Source of the DNA: Deltaproteobacteria bacterium HGW-Deltaproteobacteria-18
GTDB lineage: Bacteria > Desulfobacterota > Desulfovibrionia > Desulfovibrionales > Desulfomicrobiaceae
Length of the DNA: 64,000 nucleotides
NCBI GenBank assembly: GCA_002841885.1
Contig: PHBE01000020.1
Span: 1 to 64,000 of the forward strand
Direction: 5' to 3'
Shown piece by piece: positions 1 to 8,652 of this stretch. The notes below the pieces were generated by a model. That model was not told the DNA's origin and ran no database searches. It saw nothing but the letters and a program-made list of their open reading frames with translations. The position numbers and the translations under genes are program-made. Within the stretch, counting starts at the first letter, position 1. Each line of letters opens with the position of its first letter.

Positions 1-2
1 CT

Positions 3-74
3 GTACCGGGCTTTGAAGAAATCAGGGTTGAAAAAATTGAATTTTTTGAGCGGATTTGGGAGATGTGGCATTGA
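3..74 (+). CDS. C-terminal end of an unidentified protein (partial)
   Basis: An open frame runs from the window edge to a TGA at 72-74 and encodes about 23 residues rich in Glu, Phe, Ile and Trp (ending EMWH). The other forward frames give less protein-like sequence. A strong rho-independent terminator lies about 110 bases downstream on the same strand, as expected for the end of a transcription unit. Too little is visible to assign a family, so this is only a probable gene end. Confidence 0.3.
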   Translation, partial: VPGFEEIRVEKIEFFERIWEMWH

Positions 75-183
75 AATAAAGATGTTTAATTTCAGATATT
101 TGTTGTTTTAATAGATAAAAATTGAAGCGAAAATTGTTTTGGCCCGCCCTTTGCTAATTAGAAAATAACTTCCTCTTTTTGCC

Positions 184-226
184 AAAATCGGCCCCCGCAC
201 CTAACGGTCCGGGGGCCGATTTTGTT
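184..226 (+). terminator. Rho-independent terminator
   Basis: A 14-bp perfect inverted repeat (184-197 with 210-223) with a 12-base loop. The GC-rich core is flanked by an A-run on the left and a T-run on the right, so it could terminate in both directions. It separates the upstream gene end from the Nudix-glgA operon. Confidence 0.85.
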
Positions 227-524
227 TGATCTCCGGAAAATGGCCCCCAGCCTCGATGAGCGGGCGGGTTCACGCAAATTTCCCCCCATAATTTTTTGTA
301 CCGACCGTTCATGGCCAACGCGTTGGAGGCTTGAATCCTTCGCGAAAAAGGGGACTTGCGCTTTTGCGCGCTGCCCTGGTCACAAATCCGGGCAGAGGAT
401 TTTCAAGGCGTCTTGATTTCTTTTGTAACGATTCTGCGTAGCCTAGTTTCCCCGCTTCAAGTCCCGGACAAATGGTGCTAGGCAAATTTGAAGAGAATTG
501 GCATAAGAAAGGAACGAGGATGCC

Positions 525-989
525 ATGCACAAACCCCGGTCATTCACACGCGTCTGCACACATTGCGGTTCAACGGTTGCGCAGAGGAATCCTTTCCCCA
601 CGGTGGACATTGTTCTCCACCGCGACCCACAAGGGATCCTGCTCATCGAGCGGGGCAACCCTCCATATGGATGGGCCTTGCCCGGCGGGTTCATCGATTG
701 CGGGGAAAGCGCCGAGCAGGCTGCCGTTCGCGAGGCGCAGGAGGAAACCGGACTTGCCGTGCGCCTGACCGGATTACTTGGTGTCTATTCCGATCCTGAT
801 CGCGACCCGCGTTTTCATACCCTGAGCGCGGCCTACACGGCGGAGTGCGACGATGACGCAATTCCTTGCGCCGGAGACGACGCCAAGAATGCCCGTTTTT
901 TCCCCCTGGATGCATTGCCGGACGATATTGCCTTTGATCACCGCAGAATCATTACTGATTTTGCCAAGAAAATAAGCAGGAGCGCATGA
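525..989 (+). CDS. Nudix hydrolase (ADP-ribose pyrophosphatase-like)
   Basis: A 154-residue Nudix protein, expected to hydrolyse a nucleoside diphosphate linked to another moiety, in the cytoplasm. The Nudix box is complete at residues 55-77 (G-x5-E, then REAQEETGL with the REx2EE metal-binding Glu residues). A CxxC pair near residue 11 is a possible half zinc site. A GAGG ribosome-binding site lies just before the ATG at 525. The stop overlaps the start of glgA (ATGA), so the two are translationally coupled. Given that coupling, ADP-glucose or ADP-ribose are reasonable substrates, but the sequence does not settle specificity. Confidence 0.88.
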   Translation: MHKPRSFTRVCTHCGSTVAQRNPFPTVDIVLHRDPQGILLIERGNPPYGWALPGGFIDCGESAEQAAVREAQEETGLAVRLTGLLGVYSDPDRDPRFHTLSAAYTAECDDDAIPCAGDDAKNARFFPLDALPDDIAFDHRRIITDFAKKISRSA

Positions 990-2467
990 TCACACCGCCC
1001 CACGACATTGTTTTCCTGACTTCCGAAATTTATCCGTTCTCCAAGTCCGGAGGATTGGCCGACGTCATGGGCATTTTGCCCCTGACCCTGTCCCGCATGG
1101 GAGTGAACGTGGCCGTGATCACGCCCTTCTACGGCCGGCTGTCCACGGGTCAATACCCCGTGCACCTGGTGCAGGAGAACTGCCCGGTGGGCTATCCATG
1201 GGCCGACACCACGGCAGACATCTATCTGGCCGACTATCACGGCCTGCCCGTATATTTCATCGAGCGCGGCGAATATTTCGACCGCCGTCAGTATTACTGC
1301 ACGCACAAGGGCGATTATTTCGACAACTGTGAGCGGTTCATCTTTTTCTGCCGCGCAGCCCTTTCCGCCATCAGGCATCTCGACATGGGTGCTCGCATCG
1401 TCCACGCCCAGGATTGGCACGCGGGCCTCGCCATGGCCTACCTGGCCTTCTGGCGGCGCACCGATCCCTTCTGGACGGGCGTGCGCACCGTCATGTCCAT
1501 CCACAATCTGGCCTATCAGGGCCGTTTTTCCTACCGACTGTTCGAGCAGTCAGGCCTGCCTCTGGAAGCCTGGAACATGGAGGGCGTGGAGTTCTACAAC
1601 AGTTTCAACCTGCTCAAGGCCGGGATCGCATACGCCGACAAGATCACCACGGTCAGCCCCAGCTATGCCGCCGAGATCATGACCCCGGAATTCGGGTGCG
1701 GCCTGGAGGGCATCCTGACCCGTCGCGCTGCCGATCTGGTCGGGATTTTGAACGGTGCGGATTATTCAATCTGGAGTCCCGAGAACGATCAGGTCCTGGA
1801 GTGCACCTATTCGGCTGACAAGCCTGAGGGCAAGGAAGACTGCAAAAAGCATCTCATGGGCATGCTGGGCCTGTCTCCCGAGTTGGCCGATAGGCCTTTG
1901 CTGGGTTTCATCGGACGCCTGCGCGGCCAGAAGGGCATCGACATCGTGCTCGACATCATTCCCAAACTCATGAAGCTAAATGTGGGGCTGGTGGTTTTGG
2001 GCGAGGGAAAGGCCGAGTTCGAGGCCAAACTCATGAGCATCATGGAGGACTACCCTGGCAGAATCGTGGGTGTCATCGGGTATACGGAGGAGATGTCGCA
2101 TCTCATTCAGGCCGGGGCTGACATCTTTCTCATGCCGTCACGCTACGAGCCTTGCGGACTGACGCAGATGTACAGCCTGAGCTACGGCACTCCGCCCGTG
2201 GCCACCGCGGTGGGCGGCCTCAGGGACACCATAACCCCGTACCCCAGTTCCGGGGCCAACGGGTTCATTTTCGCCGATCCCACCCCGGAAGCGCTTTTGA
2301 CCACTGTGCGCAAGGCGGTGCGGGTCTGGGAAGATCGGAGCGCCTGGAAAGAGGTTCAGGTCAGCGCCATGCAGACACGCTTTTCCTGGGAGAATTCCGC
2401 ACGTAAGTATATGGATGTTTATGCATCTCTGCACGGAGATCTTTTAGAAACATGGAGGAAGACATGA
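986..2467 (+). CDS. glgA: Glycogen (starch) synthase
   Basis: Glycogen synthase of family GT5, 493 residues, the usual length. It transfers glucose from ADP-glucose (or UDP-glucose) to the non-reducing end of an alpha-1,4-glucan. Visible family motifs are KSGGLADV near residue 20 (nucleotide-sugar binding loop), HAQDWHAGL and IHNLAYQG in the N-terminal Rossmann domain, and [17 protein letters not shown] in the C-terminal domain, holding the catalytic-site Glu and the donor-binding loop. It overlaps the Nudix gene by 4 bases and the small CBM48 gene by 4 bases, forming a glycogen operon without glgB or glgC in view. Confidence 0.96.
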   Translation: MITPPHDIVFLTSEIYPFSKSGGLADVMGILPLTLSRMGVNVAVITPFYGRLSTGQYPVHLVQENCPVGYPWADTTADIYLADYHGLPVYFIERGEYFDRRQYYCTHKGDYFDNCERFIFFCRAALSAIRHLDMGARIVHAQDWHAGLAMAYLAFWRRTDPFWTGVRTVMSIHNLAYQGRFSYRLFEQSGLPLEAWNMEGVEFYNSFNLLKAGIAYADKITTVSPSYAAEIMTPEFGCGLEGILTRRAADLVGILNGADYSIWSPENDQVLECTYSADKPEGKEDCKKHLMGMLGLSPELADRPLLGFIGRLRGQKGIDIVLDIIPKLMKLNVGLVVLGEGKAEFEAKLMSIMEDYPGRIVGVIGYTEEMSHLIQAGADIFLMPSRYEPCGLTQMYSLSYGTPPVATAVGGLRDTITPYPSSGANGFIFADPTPEALLTTVRKAVRVWEDRSAWKEVQVSAMQTRFSWENSARKYMDVYASLHGDLLETWRKT

Positions 2468-2772
2468 GTATTGATAAAAAATACCTGAAAACAAAGGATA
2501 TTTGCAAGGTCACATTTCATCTGCCAGCTGATGGCACGGGTGGGACCGCGACGGCTTTTCTGGTTGGGGAGTTCAATGACTGGGCCATGCACTCGCTGCC
2601 CATGAAAAAGCTCAAGGACGGCTCCTTCAAGCTGACCGTCGATCTGCCAATCGGAAACTCGTACCAGTTTCGCTACCTGCTCGACGACGACCGCTGGGAG
2701 AATGACTGGAGCGCGGATTCCTATTGCTACAGCGAATACGGCAATTGCGAAAACTCTGTTGTTGAAGTGTAG
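2464..2772 (+). CDS. Stand-alone CBM48 / glycogen-binding domain protein
   Basis: A 102-residue protein that is almost only an isoamylase N-terminal (CBM48, early-set beta-sandwich) domain. The fold is shown by the family signature [10 protein letters not shown], followed by the strand [14 protein letters not shown], then [19 protein letters not shown]. No catalytic domain is attached. The start is taken at ATG 2464, which overlaps the glgA stop and has GGAGGAA at 2454-2460 as ribosome-binding site; an ATG at 2452 would sit inside that site. Coupled translation with glgA suggests it binds alpha-glucan or helps glycogen synthase. That role is inferred; no residue identifies an enzyme activity. 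Confidence 0.85.
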   Translation: MSIDKKYLKTKDICKVTFHLPADGTGGTATAFLVGEFNDWAMHSLPMKKLKDGSFKLTVDLPIGNSYQFRYLLDDDRWENDWSADSYCYSEYGNCENSVVEV

Positions 2773-2779
2773 CTGATAA

Positions 2780-2844
2780 GCAGAAATCCTTACTCGATTA
2801 TCGCTTGCGCATTGCTTTTTGAGCGCAAAGTCCGTAATTTCTGC
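2780..2844. promoter_or_regulatory. Nested inverted repeat upstream of the HTH-cupin gene
   Basis: Outer arms GCAGAAAT (2780-2787) and ATTTCTGC (2837-2844) enclose an inner pair TTGCGC / GCGCAA (2805-2810, 2823-2828). There is no clean T-run directly after it, so it is not a textbook terminator. It could be the end of the glycogen operon transcript or a regulator binding site for the gene that starts at 2883. Confidence 0.3.
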
Positions 2845-2882
2845 CCCTGTTTTCATACATTTTTCAGTACAAGGAGCAGACT

Positions 2883-3443
2883 ATGGATGCGCAACAACCC
2901 GCCTATAAGGATATTGCGCCCCGTTTGCGGGGGCTGCGGGACGCCATGGATTTGAGCGAGGAGGATATGGCCGCGCAAGTGGGCGTGACGTCCGCTGATG
3001 TCCTCGGGTACGAGTCCGGAGAGCAGGAAATTCCGGTCAGTTATCTTTTCAACGTGGCCCAGGCCTTTCAGGTCGACCTGACCGTGCTCATGTCCGGCAA
3101 GGAAGCCCATCTGCACACCGCGTCCCTGGTCAAGAAGGGCAAGGGCATGAGCGTGGAGCGGCGCAAGGACTATGACTACAAGAGCCTGGCCTACCGCTTC
3201 GTCGGCCGCAAGATGGAGCCCTTCGTCGTCACCGTCCCTGCCAAGGACAAACACGCCCTGACCTTCAACGAGCATCCCGGACAGGAATTCATCTATGTCC
3301 TCTCCGGCAAGCTCGAAATCACCCTCGGTTCCACGGTTCATGTCATGGAGCCCGGCGACAGCCTGTATTTCACCTCGCGTACTCCTCACGCCCTGCGTGG
3401 TATGGACGGCCAACCGGCCGAGTTTCTGGATGTGATTATCTAG
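2883..3443 (+). CDS. XRE-family HTH regulator with C-terminal cupin domain
   Basis: A 186-residue probable transcription regulator. Residues about 10-70 form a helix-turn-helix of XRE type (LRGLRDAMDLSEEDMAAQVG, then VTSADVLGYESGEQEIPVSYL). Residues about 110-186 form a small cupin barrel (FNEHPGQEFIYVLSGKLEIT, then EPGDSLYFTSRTPHALRG). This architecture is common for regulators sensing a small ligand. AAGGAG precedes the ATG. It lies 73 bases before the acyl-CoA synthetase start on the same strand, so it may control that gene in response to a carboxylic acid or CoA ester. The ligand is inferred only from the neighbour. Confidence 0.9.
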   Translation: MDAQQPAYKDIAPRLRGLRDAMDLSEEDMAAQVGVTSADVLGYESGEQEIPVSYLFNVAQAFQVDLTVLMSGKEAHLHTASLVKKGKGMSVERRKDYDYKSLAYRFVGRKMEPFVVTVPAKDKHALTFNEHPGQEFIYVLSGKLEITLGSTVHVMEPGDSLYFTSRTPHALRGMDGQPAEFLDVII

Positions 3444-3516
3444 GGTGCGGACCCCCACTGTTCGCACCCCGCAAGCCGTCATCCCGGAAAATCAATCCAA
3501 CACCATCGGAGTACCC

Positions 3517-5157
3517 ATGCATACAAAACTGCGTCCTTCGTCTTATGAAGAGTTTCAGGCATCCTTTTCCCTGACCATCCCGGACAAGTACAATTTCGCC
3601 TTCGACATGGTCGACGCCGCCGCAGCAGCAGACCCGGCGCGTCTGGCCATGGTCCATGTGGACGACGCCGATGTGCGCTGCGAATACACTTTCGGTTATT
3701 TTTCCGAGCAGTCGAGCCGCCTGGCTGGAGCGTTAAAAAGCCTCGGCATCGGTCGCGGCGACAAGGTCATGATCATCCTGCACCGCCGTGTCGAGTTCTG
3801 GACCGTCATGCTCGCCCTGCACAAGCTCGGGGCCCTTGGAGTGCCGTCACCGGCGCTGCTGACCGCCAAAGATATCACCTACCGGGTCAATTTCGCTTCC
3901 ATCAAGGGCGCCATCGTCGACACCTCCGTGCGCGCCACCGTGGAGGCGGCCAAGCCCGATTGCCCGAGCCTGACCGTGCAGGTGCTGGCGGGCATTGCGC
4001 AGGCTGAAGGCGACTGGCACAGCTTTTCGCAAATCGTCGCCGACGCGGCGCCCACATTTCCCCGCCCGGCCGACGCGGCCTGCGGCGAGGACCCGGCGAC
4101 CATCTTCTTTTCTTCCGGCACCACAGGGCACCCCAAGATGGTGCTGCACAATTTCAACTACCCCTTCGGGCACATCATGACCGGTTCCTACTGGCACGAC
4201 ATAGAGCCCGGCAACCTGCACCTGACCCTGGCCGACACGGGCTGGGCCAAGTCCACTTGGGGCAAGTTCTACGGGCAATGGCTGGCCGGGGGCGTGGTCT
4301 TTGTCTGGGATTTTAGGGGCAAGTTCGAACCGGCGAGGCTCCTTAAGGTCATCGCCGACCACAAGGTCACCAATTTCTGCGCGCCGCCCACGGTCTACCG
4401 GTTCCTTATCCGTGAGGATCTGGAAGCTTACGATCTTTCCGCGCTGCGCCATTGCACCACGGCGGGCGAGCTCTTGAACGACAGCGTGTTCGAGACCTGG
4501 GTGGAGAAAATGGGCATGCCCATCTACGAAGGCTACGGGCAGACCGAAACCACCCTGCAGATCGCCACCTTCCCGTTCATGAAACCCAAGGCCGGCTCCA
4601 TCGGCAAGCCCTGCCCCGGCTGGGACATCCGCCTCCTGGACGAGAACGACGAACCCTGCCCCCCCGGCGTGGAAGGGGAGATCTGCATCCGCATCGACCC
4701 CGAGCGGCCCGTGGGCCTCTTCTCCTGTTACCTGCAGGACGAAGCCAAGACCGCAAGCGTCATGAACGGCGGCTTCTACCGCACCGGCGACAAGGCCTGG
4801 ATGGACGAGGACGGCTACTTCTGGTTCCTGGGCCGCATCGATGACCTCATCAAAAGCTCCGGCTACCGCATCGGCCCCTTCGAGGTCGAAAGCGCCCTCA
4901 TCACCCATCCCGCCGTGGTCGAAGCGGCCGTGACCGGCGTGCCCGACCCAGACCGCGGCCAGGCCGTCAAGGCCTCCATCACCCTGGCTGCAGGCTACGA
5001 GCCCTCGCCGGAACTGACCAAAGAGCTGCAGAACCACGTCAAGAAAGTGACTGCTCCCTACAAATACCCGCGTATCATCGACTACGTGAAGGAACTGCCC
5101 AAAACCATCAGCGGCAAGATCAAACGCGCTGAAATCCGGGCCAAGGACGAGAAGTAG
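3517..5157 (+). CDS. AMP-dependent acyl-CoA synthetase (medium-chain type)
   Basis: A 546-residue adenylate-forming ligase that activates a carboxylic acid to an acyl-CoA through an acyl-AMP. The ATP-binding P-loop is SSGTTGHPKMV. Other motifs are EGYGQTET (A5), YRTGDKAWMDEDGYFWFLGR (A7/A8) and the C-terminal PKTISGKIKRAEIR with the adenylation-half Lys. The stretch GWAKSTWGKFYGQWLAG resembles medium-chain/benzoate-type synthetases (MACS) rather than acetyl-CoA synthetase. The start at ATG 3517 has GGAG five bases upstream; the frame is open 24 codons further up without a better site. A terminator follows at 5232. The exact acid used cannot be read from sequence. Confidence 0.92.
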   Translation: MHTKLRPSSYEEFQASFSLTIPDKYNFAFDMVDAAAAADPARLAMVHVDDADVRCEYTFGYFSEQSSRLAGALKSLGIGRGDKVMIILHRRVEFWTVMLALHKLGALGVPSPALLTAKDITYRVNFASIKGAIVDTSVRATVEAAKPDCPSLTVQVLAGIAQAEGDWHSFSQIVADAAPTFPRPADAACGEDPATIFFSSGTTGHPKMVLHNFNYPFGHIMTGSYWHDIEPGNLHLTLADTGWAKSTWGKFYGQWLAGGVVFVWDFRGKFEPARLLKVIADHKVTNFCAPPTVYRFLIREDLEAYDLSALRHCTTAGELLNDSVFETWVEKMGMPIYEGYGQTETTLQIATFPFMKPKAGSIGKPCPGWDIRLLDENDEPCPPGVEGEICIRIDPERPVGLFSCYLQDEAKTASVMNGGFYRTGDKAWMDEDGYFWFLGRIDDLIKSSGYRIGPFEVESALITHPAVVEAAVTGVPDPDRGQAVKASITLAAGYEPSPELTKELQNHVKKVTAPYKYPRIIDYVKELPKTISGKIKRAEIRAKDEK

Positions 5158-5165
5158 AAGGGAGA

Positions 5166-5206
5166 GCGGGGCGCCGCCCCGCATCCCGCAAGGGGCTCGT
5201 CCCTTA
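5166..5206. repeat. GC-rich palindromic intergenic motif (REP-like)
   Basis: A 7-bp perfect inverted repeat GCGGGGC / GCCCCGC (5166-5172, 5176-5182) is followed by a second GC-rich short fold with AAGGGGC and GTCCCTT. Similar strings following genes are common as repeated extragenic palindromes in Desulfovibrio-type genomes; only one copy was noticed here, so its repeat status is inferred. Confidence 0.4.
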
Positions 5207-5231
5207 CACCGGGTAGGGGGATTTATTTTGA

Positions 5232-5258
5232 GGCCATGCGTGATGCGTGGCCTTTTTT
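5232..5258 (+). terminator. Rho-independent terminator after the acyl-CoA synthetase
   Basis: Stem GGCCATGC (5232-5239) pairs with GCGTGGCC (5245-5252) with one G-U pair and a 5-base loop, followed directly by six T residues. It fits termination of the forward transcript ending with the acyl-CoA synthetase. Confidence 0.8.
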
Positions 5259-5345
5259 AAGAGTATTAATGTCGAGTAAGCTCCGATTTATTTAGATATG
5301 TGTCTTTTTTTCAGGGCTGGCGAATTCCCTGCTGTTCGCAAATTT

Positions 5346-6584
5346 TCAGCGCCCTGCGGCAGTCCCGTGCTGTGAAAGCCAGTCCAGGTAGAGTTTTTCC
5401 CAAAACGGTTCGCCGGAAGATTTTGCCCATTGCACGCGACGAATGGCCTTGCGGTGCAGATCCTTGGATTCCGTTGCGATCTTTTCCAGCTTTTCCAGCG
5501 CATGCTGCGCCAGTTCAGGCTTGCCTGCTTTCTGGGCCGCCTTGAGCAGCTGTATGTAGCGCACCTGGCTCGGGTGATAATGCGCCGCCAGGGTTCGGAT
5601 GTGCAGGGCTTCCTGAAAAGAGCGCTGCGCATCGAGCCATCCTGCCAGAAGATCGTAACCTTTCTCCCACAGGGGTTCGCGGTCGAGCATGTCCAGCCAC
5701 AGGCGTGGATTGTCGCCATTGGCCTTGGCGTCAAGCGCTGTCGCACGCTCGGGAGACAGGCAGACGGAGGCGAGCAGCCATTCGTTGAGACGGATATCGT
5801 AGCCGTCGCCAAGCGCATGATGGTGGATGTCGGGGGTCAGATTCTGCCCGTGTCTCGACAGCAGCAGCGCGGAATTGGGCTGGTCGTTGTCGAAACGTCC
5901 CACGGTCTGACTGGTATGGTGGTAGACGGTGCTTTCCGGGACGCAGCGAAACCGGTAGCCCTTGGCGCCAAGGGTCAGACAAAGGTCAATATCTTCGCAG
6001 CCGTTTTTGTAGCCTTCGAAGAAACCGCCTGCGTCCATGAAGATTTTTTTGGGCATGCACAGCGCCGCCGCGGTGATGGCTTTGGGGTGTCTTGAGGCAA
6101 AGATCAGTGGGTGTACGGCGGGAAAATATTCGTAAAGGTGCTCCACCTGCGCTCCGGGCAGAAAGGCAATGCCCAGATGCTGGACCAGATTGCTGCCCGG
6201 ATAAAGGAGCAACGGGCCGACACCGCCCAGGCTTGCATCCTCGTCCAGAGCTTCAAGCAACGGCGGAAGCCAGTTGGGAGTCAACTCCGTGTCGTTGTTC
6301 AGGAATAAGAGCGTTTGGGATGCGGCCGCATTCGCGCCGAGGTTGCAGGCATGGGCAAAGCCATGATTGAGGTCGCAATGGATTGCTCGGAAAGAATCGC
6401 CCCAAAGTGATGCCCCCAATGCGTCTAGCTCTTCTCGGGTTTGATCCGTCGACGCGTTGTCGACGACGATGATTTCGATATTCTCCGCTGTGTGCCTGCG
6501 TAACGAATGCAGGCACGTCGAAGTGAATTCCCATTGATTGAACACAGGGATTATGATGGATGCTCTGCTGGGTTGTGTTGGCAT
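5346..6584 (-). CDS. Family 2 glycosyltransferase
   Basis: A 412-residue GT2 enzyme of the rhamnosyltransferase-like class. The GT-A domain (residues about 8-250) has SIIIPVFNQWEFT, the nucleotide-binding VVDNASTDQT, the DxD-like LFLNNDTELTPNW and the acceptor-site GYKNGCEDIDLCLTLGAKG (ED acidic pair). The last 130 residues are helical and probably repeat-like. A TTG exists two codons upstream, but ATG 6584 is preferred. It closely resembles the middle domain of the 925-residue protein at 19083-21860. It stands at the left edge of the glycan locus on the opposite strand to its right neighbour, so 6585-6957 should hold divergent promoters. Confidence 0.88.
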   Translation of the reverse strand: MPTQPSRASIIIPVFNQWEFTSTCLHSLRRHTAENIEIIVVDNASTDQTREELDALGASLWGDSFRAIHCDLNHGFAHACNLGANAAASQTLLFLNNDTELTPNWLPPLLEALDEDASLGGVGPLLLYPGSNLVQHLGIAFLPGAQVEHLYEYFPAVHPLIFASRHPKAITAAALCMPKKIFMDAGGFFEGYKNGCEDIDLCLTLGAKGYRFRCVPESTVYHHTSQTVGRFDNDQPNSALLLSRHGQNLTPDIHHHALGDGYDIRLNEWLLASVCLSPERATALDAKANGDNPRLWLDMLDREPLWEKGYDLLAGWLDAQRSFQEALHIRTLAAHYHPSQVRYIQLLKAAQKAGKPELAQHALEKLEKIATESKDLHRKAIRRVQWAKSSGEPFWEKLYLDWLSQHGTAAGR

Positions 6585-6677
6585 TATCAAAGGTGTCCGG
6601 AATTTGTGTAAGCGGTTCTGTTAAAGACTTTTCACCCTGTCTTTAAACGGGGCACTGAATCTGATCAACGCGGTCTT

Positions 6678-6794
6678 TCAATCTTGAATCAGCAAGGTCC
6701 ACTTTCGACTGATGTTTTGTAAGGCCAGATAGAAGCGCTTGGCAAGAGCGTCATCGCTAGGGATCGATCTCCAATTTTTAGTGATCTTAAATTT
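6678..6794 (-). pseudogene. IS256-family transposase remnant (C-terminal fragment)
   Basis: About 38 codons ending in a stop read like the C-terminus of an IS256-family (mutator-type) transposase: FYLALQNISRKWTLLIQD matches the family pattern LYLALRNISKKWTMPIxDW, and the preceding IPSDDALAKR matches the usual FPTDDAAxK stretch. The rest of the transposase and its inverted repeats were not found, so it is a relic. It sits between the divergent genes at the left edge of the glycan locus. The remainder of 6585-6957 shows nothing clear besides the GGGAGG ribosome-binding site of the next gene. Confidence 0.6.
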
Positions 6795-6957
6795 CTCGGT
6801 GGGATCAGGAGCAGAGGGACGAGGTGAGAGTCTGGTTGATTCGGAGTGATTTGATGGATCCAAAGAAATGTCGTTTTGAGCCGTGGCCTTTATTTTGCTA
6901 ACCGGACAGCATGACTTCAGTTTCAGTCAAATTTCAGTCCGGGAGGCAGGGGGGGGC

Positions 6958-7926
6958 ATGAAAGTGTGGATTTTCTATCCGCCCCTGGGGGTCATGTCCG
7001 GCGGGTGCATGGTGCTCTTACAGATCGCCCGGCAGTTGCAGAACCTGGGCCGGCTCGGGGGTATTCTGTATTGGGAAAATCCTCCTGTCGGGATTGAATG
7101 CCAGGGCCTGCCGTGGGTCAGGGCGGGCGAGGCAGGCATGAAGGAAGGGGAATCCTACGTGGTCCCCGAGGGCTGGCCCAACGCCCTGGTGCTGGGTCTG
7201 AAGCGCGGATGCAGGACCCTGGTCTACTGCCAGAATTGGTCCTATCTCTTTCATGGCCTGGAGCCGGGAGTGCACTGGCGGGATTTGCCTGTGGAGTTTA
7301 TAGCAGTGTCAGGCCCCGTGGCCTGGCACATGGAACAGGTGCTGGGCGAGCGCCCGCCGATCATTCGCCCGGCCTTGGACTCCGGGCTCTTCCACCCCCC
7401 TGAATCCAAGCCCGGCGGAACGCTCCGCATCGGCTTCATGCCGCGCAAGAACAAGGCTCTGGCCGAACAGATCCGGCGTATCTTCGAGGAGCGCAACCCC
7501 AAGGCCCAGGTGCAGTGGGTGCCCATCCACGGTCTGGACCGTCCCGGCGTGGCCGAGACGCTGCGTTCCTGCCATGTTTTTCTGGTTACGGGCTTCCCCG
7601 AAGGCTGCCCGCTCCCACCCTTGGAGGCCATGGCCTGCGGCTGCCTGTGCGTGGGTTTCACCGGCTTTGGCGGCTGGGATTACATGCGTCAGATCGAGAT
7701 GCACGGCTATGCGCCGCATGGGTATGCGCTGCGTGATGTGCTCTGGACTGGCAACGGCTGGTGGTCGGCGGACGGGGACGTATTGGGCGCTGCGCTTGGA
7801 TTGGAGCGGGCCATGGCCGTGAAGAGGACTGGAGGATTGGTGCTATCGGCAATTGGACAGAATGCTCAGCGTACAGTCGCGGCCTATGGGCAGGCAGATC
7901 AGTTGGGGGAGTTGGTCAAGCTATGA
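6958..7926 (+). CDS. Putative GT4-like glycosyltransferase
   Basis: A 322-residue GT-B-type protein. The N-terminal half shows a Rossmann-like start MKVWIFYPPLGVMSGGCMVL, and the C-terminal half has the donor-site stretch CHVFLVTGFPEGCPLPPLEA followed by MACGCLCVGFTGFGGWDYM, which resembles the GT4 ExxxxxE region. It is shorter than usual GT4 enzymes. The start is taken at ATG 6958, with a strong GGGAGGCAGGG just upstream; an upstream start at 6883 has no ribosome-binding site. It overlaps the next gene by 4 bases and begins a forward operon of four genes. Sugar and acceptor are unknown. Confidence 0.75.
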   Translation: MKVWIFYPPLGVMSGGCMVLLQIARQLQNLGRLGGILYWENPPVGIECQGLPWVRAGEAGMKEGESYVVPEGWPNALVLGLKRGCRTLVYCQNWSYLFHGLEPGVHWRDLPVEFIAVSGPVAWHMEQVLGERPPIIRPALDSGLFHPPESKPGGTLRIGFMPRKNKALAEQIRRIFEERNPKAQVQWVPIHGLDRPGVAETLRSCHVFLVTGFPEGCPLPPLEAMACGCLCVGFTGFGGWDYMRQIEMHGYAPHGYALRDVLWTGNGWWSADGDVLGAALGLERAMAVKRTGGLVLSAIGQNAQRTVAAYGQADQLGELVKL

Positions 7927-8651
7927 CCGTCGAGAACGCAAGACTGTTGACGGTCATTCTGCACTATGGAGCGGTGCGGACTACGGCTCGTCTGCATGCG
8001 CAGCTTCAGACGCAGTTGGGCGGGAGAGATGTCCGCGTGCTTGATAACGCCGCCCCGGAACCCTATCCGCAGGCGTGGAAGCGGGTGGCCGGGAACACAT
8101 ACTGGGCCGGAGCGCTGGCGCATATGCTGGAGCAGGCCGCCTCCGAAGGTTTTTCGCATTTATGGTTTTTGAACAACGATATCGTGTTTTTGCGGAGCGG
8201 TCCCGTCGTGGGTTATGCTTGGCATCGATTGCAGCAGATTGAAAAGCGCATCGGCAGGGTGGCCGTGTATTCTCCTGCAGTAAACGTCAATCCGTATCAC
8301 AGGCATATGGAGTGTCTGGCCGGAGGGGATTTTCGAACCGTGGCGTATATGGACGGCATCGCGCCGCTCATTTCCCTTGCATACTGGCGCGAGGCCGGAC
8401 TCGACTGGTCGGACAACCCTCTGGGCTACGGAGTGGATGTGATGTTTTCTCTGCCTGCCCCGGGTCTGGGCTGGGGCCTGGCCGTGGACCATACCCTGGT
8501 CATGCGTCATCATTATCACGAAACCGCTCGTACCATACCCGGTTTTATGGACGAGGCCGCCCGGCAGGAGCATGCTTTCTTGTCCGCCCGGCTAGGGCCG
8601 GATCATCGGCAGATTTTTAACCGACTGAGCCTTGAATATTCGGAGTACTGA
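7923..8651 (+). CDS. Family 2-like glycosyltransferase (short)
   Basis: A 242-residue GT-A-type protein. LTVILHYGAVRTT opens the fold, FSHLWFLNNDIVF carries the metal-binding acidic motif (NND), and a late HHYHE may be the conserved His region. It lacks the long C-terminal extension of neighbouring GT2 proteins. The chosen ATG overlaps the stop of the preceding gene (ATGA), which rules out the longer upstream reading. It is the second gene of the operon 6958-11633 and probably adds one sugar to the same glycan. Donor unknown. Confidence 0.8.
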   Translation: MTVENARLLTVILHYGAVRTTARLHAQLQTQLGGRDVRVLDNAAPEPYPQAWKRVAGNTYWAGALAHMLEQAASEGFSHLWFLNNDIVFLRSGPVVGYAWHRLQQIEKRIGRVAVYSPAVNVNPYHRHMECLAGGDFRTVAYMDGIAPLISLAYWREAGLDWSDNPLGYGVDVMFSLPAPGLGWGLAVDHTLVMRHHYHETARTIPGFMDEAARQEHAFLSARLGPDHRQIFNRLSLEYSEY

Positions 8652-8652
8652 A

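Noticed and set aside
3847-5184. Long reverse open frame opposite the acyl-CoA synthetase
   Set aside because: High-GC antisense shadow; the forward frame carries all adenylate-forming enzyme motifs.
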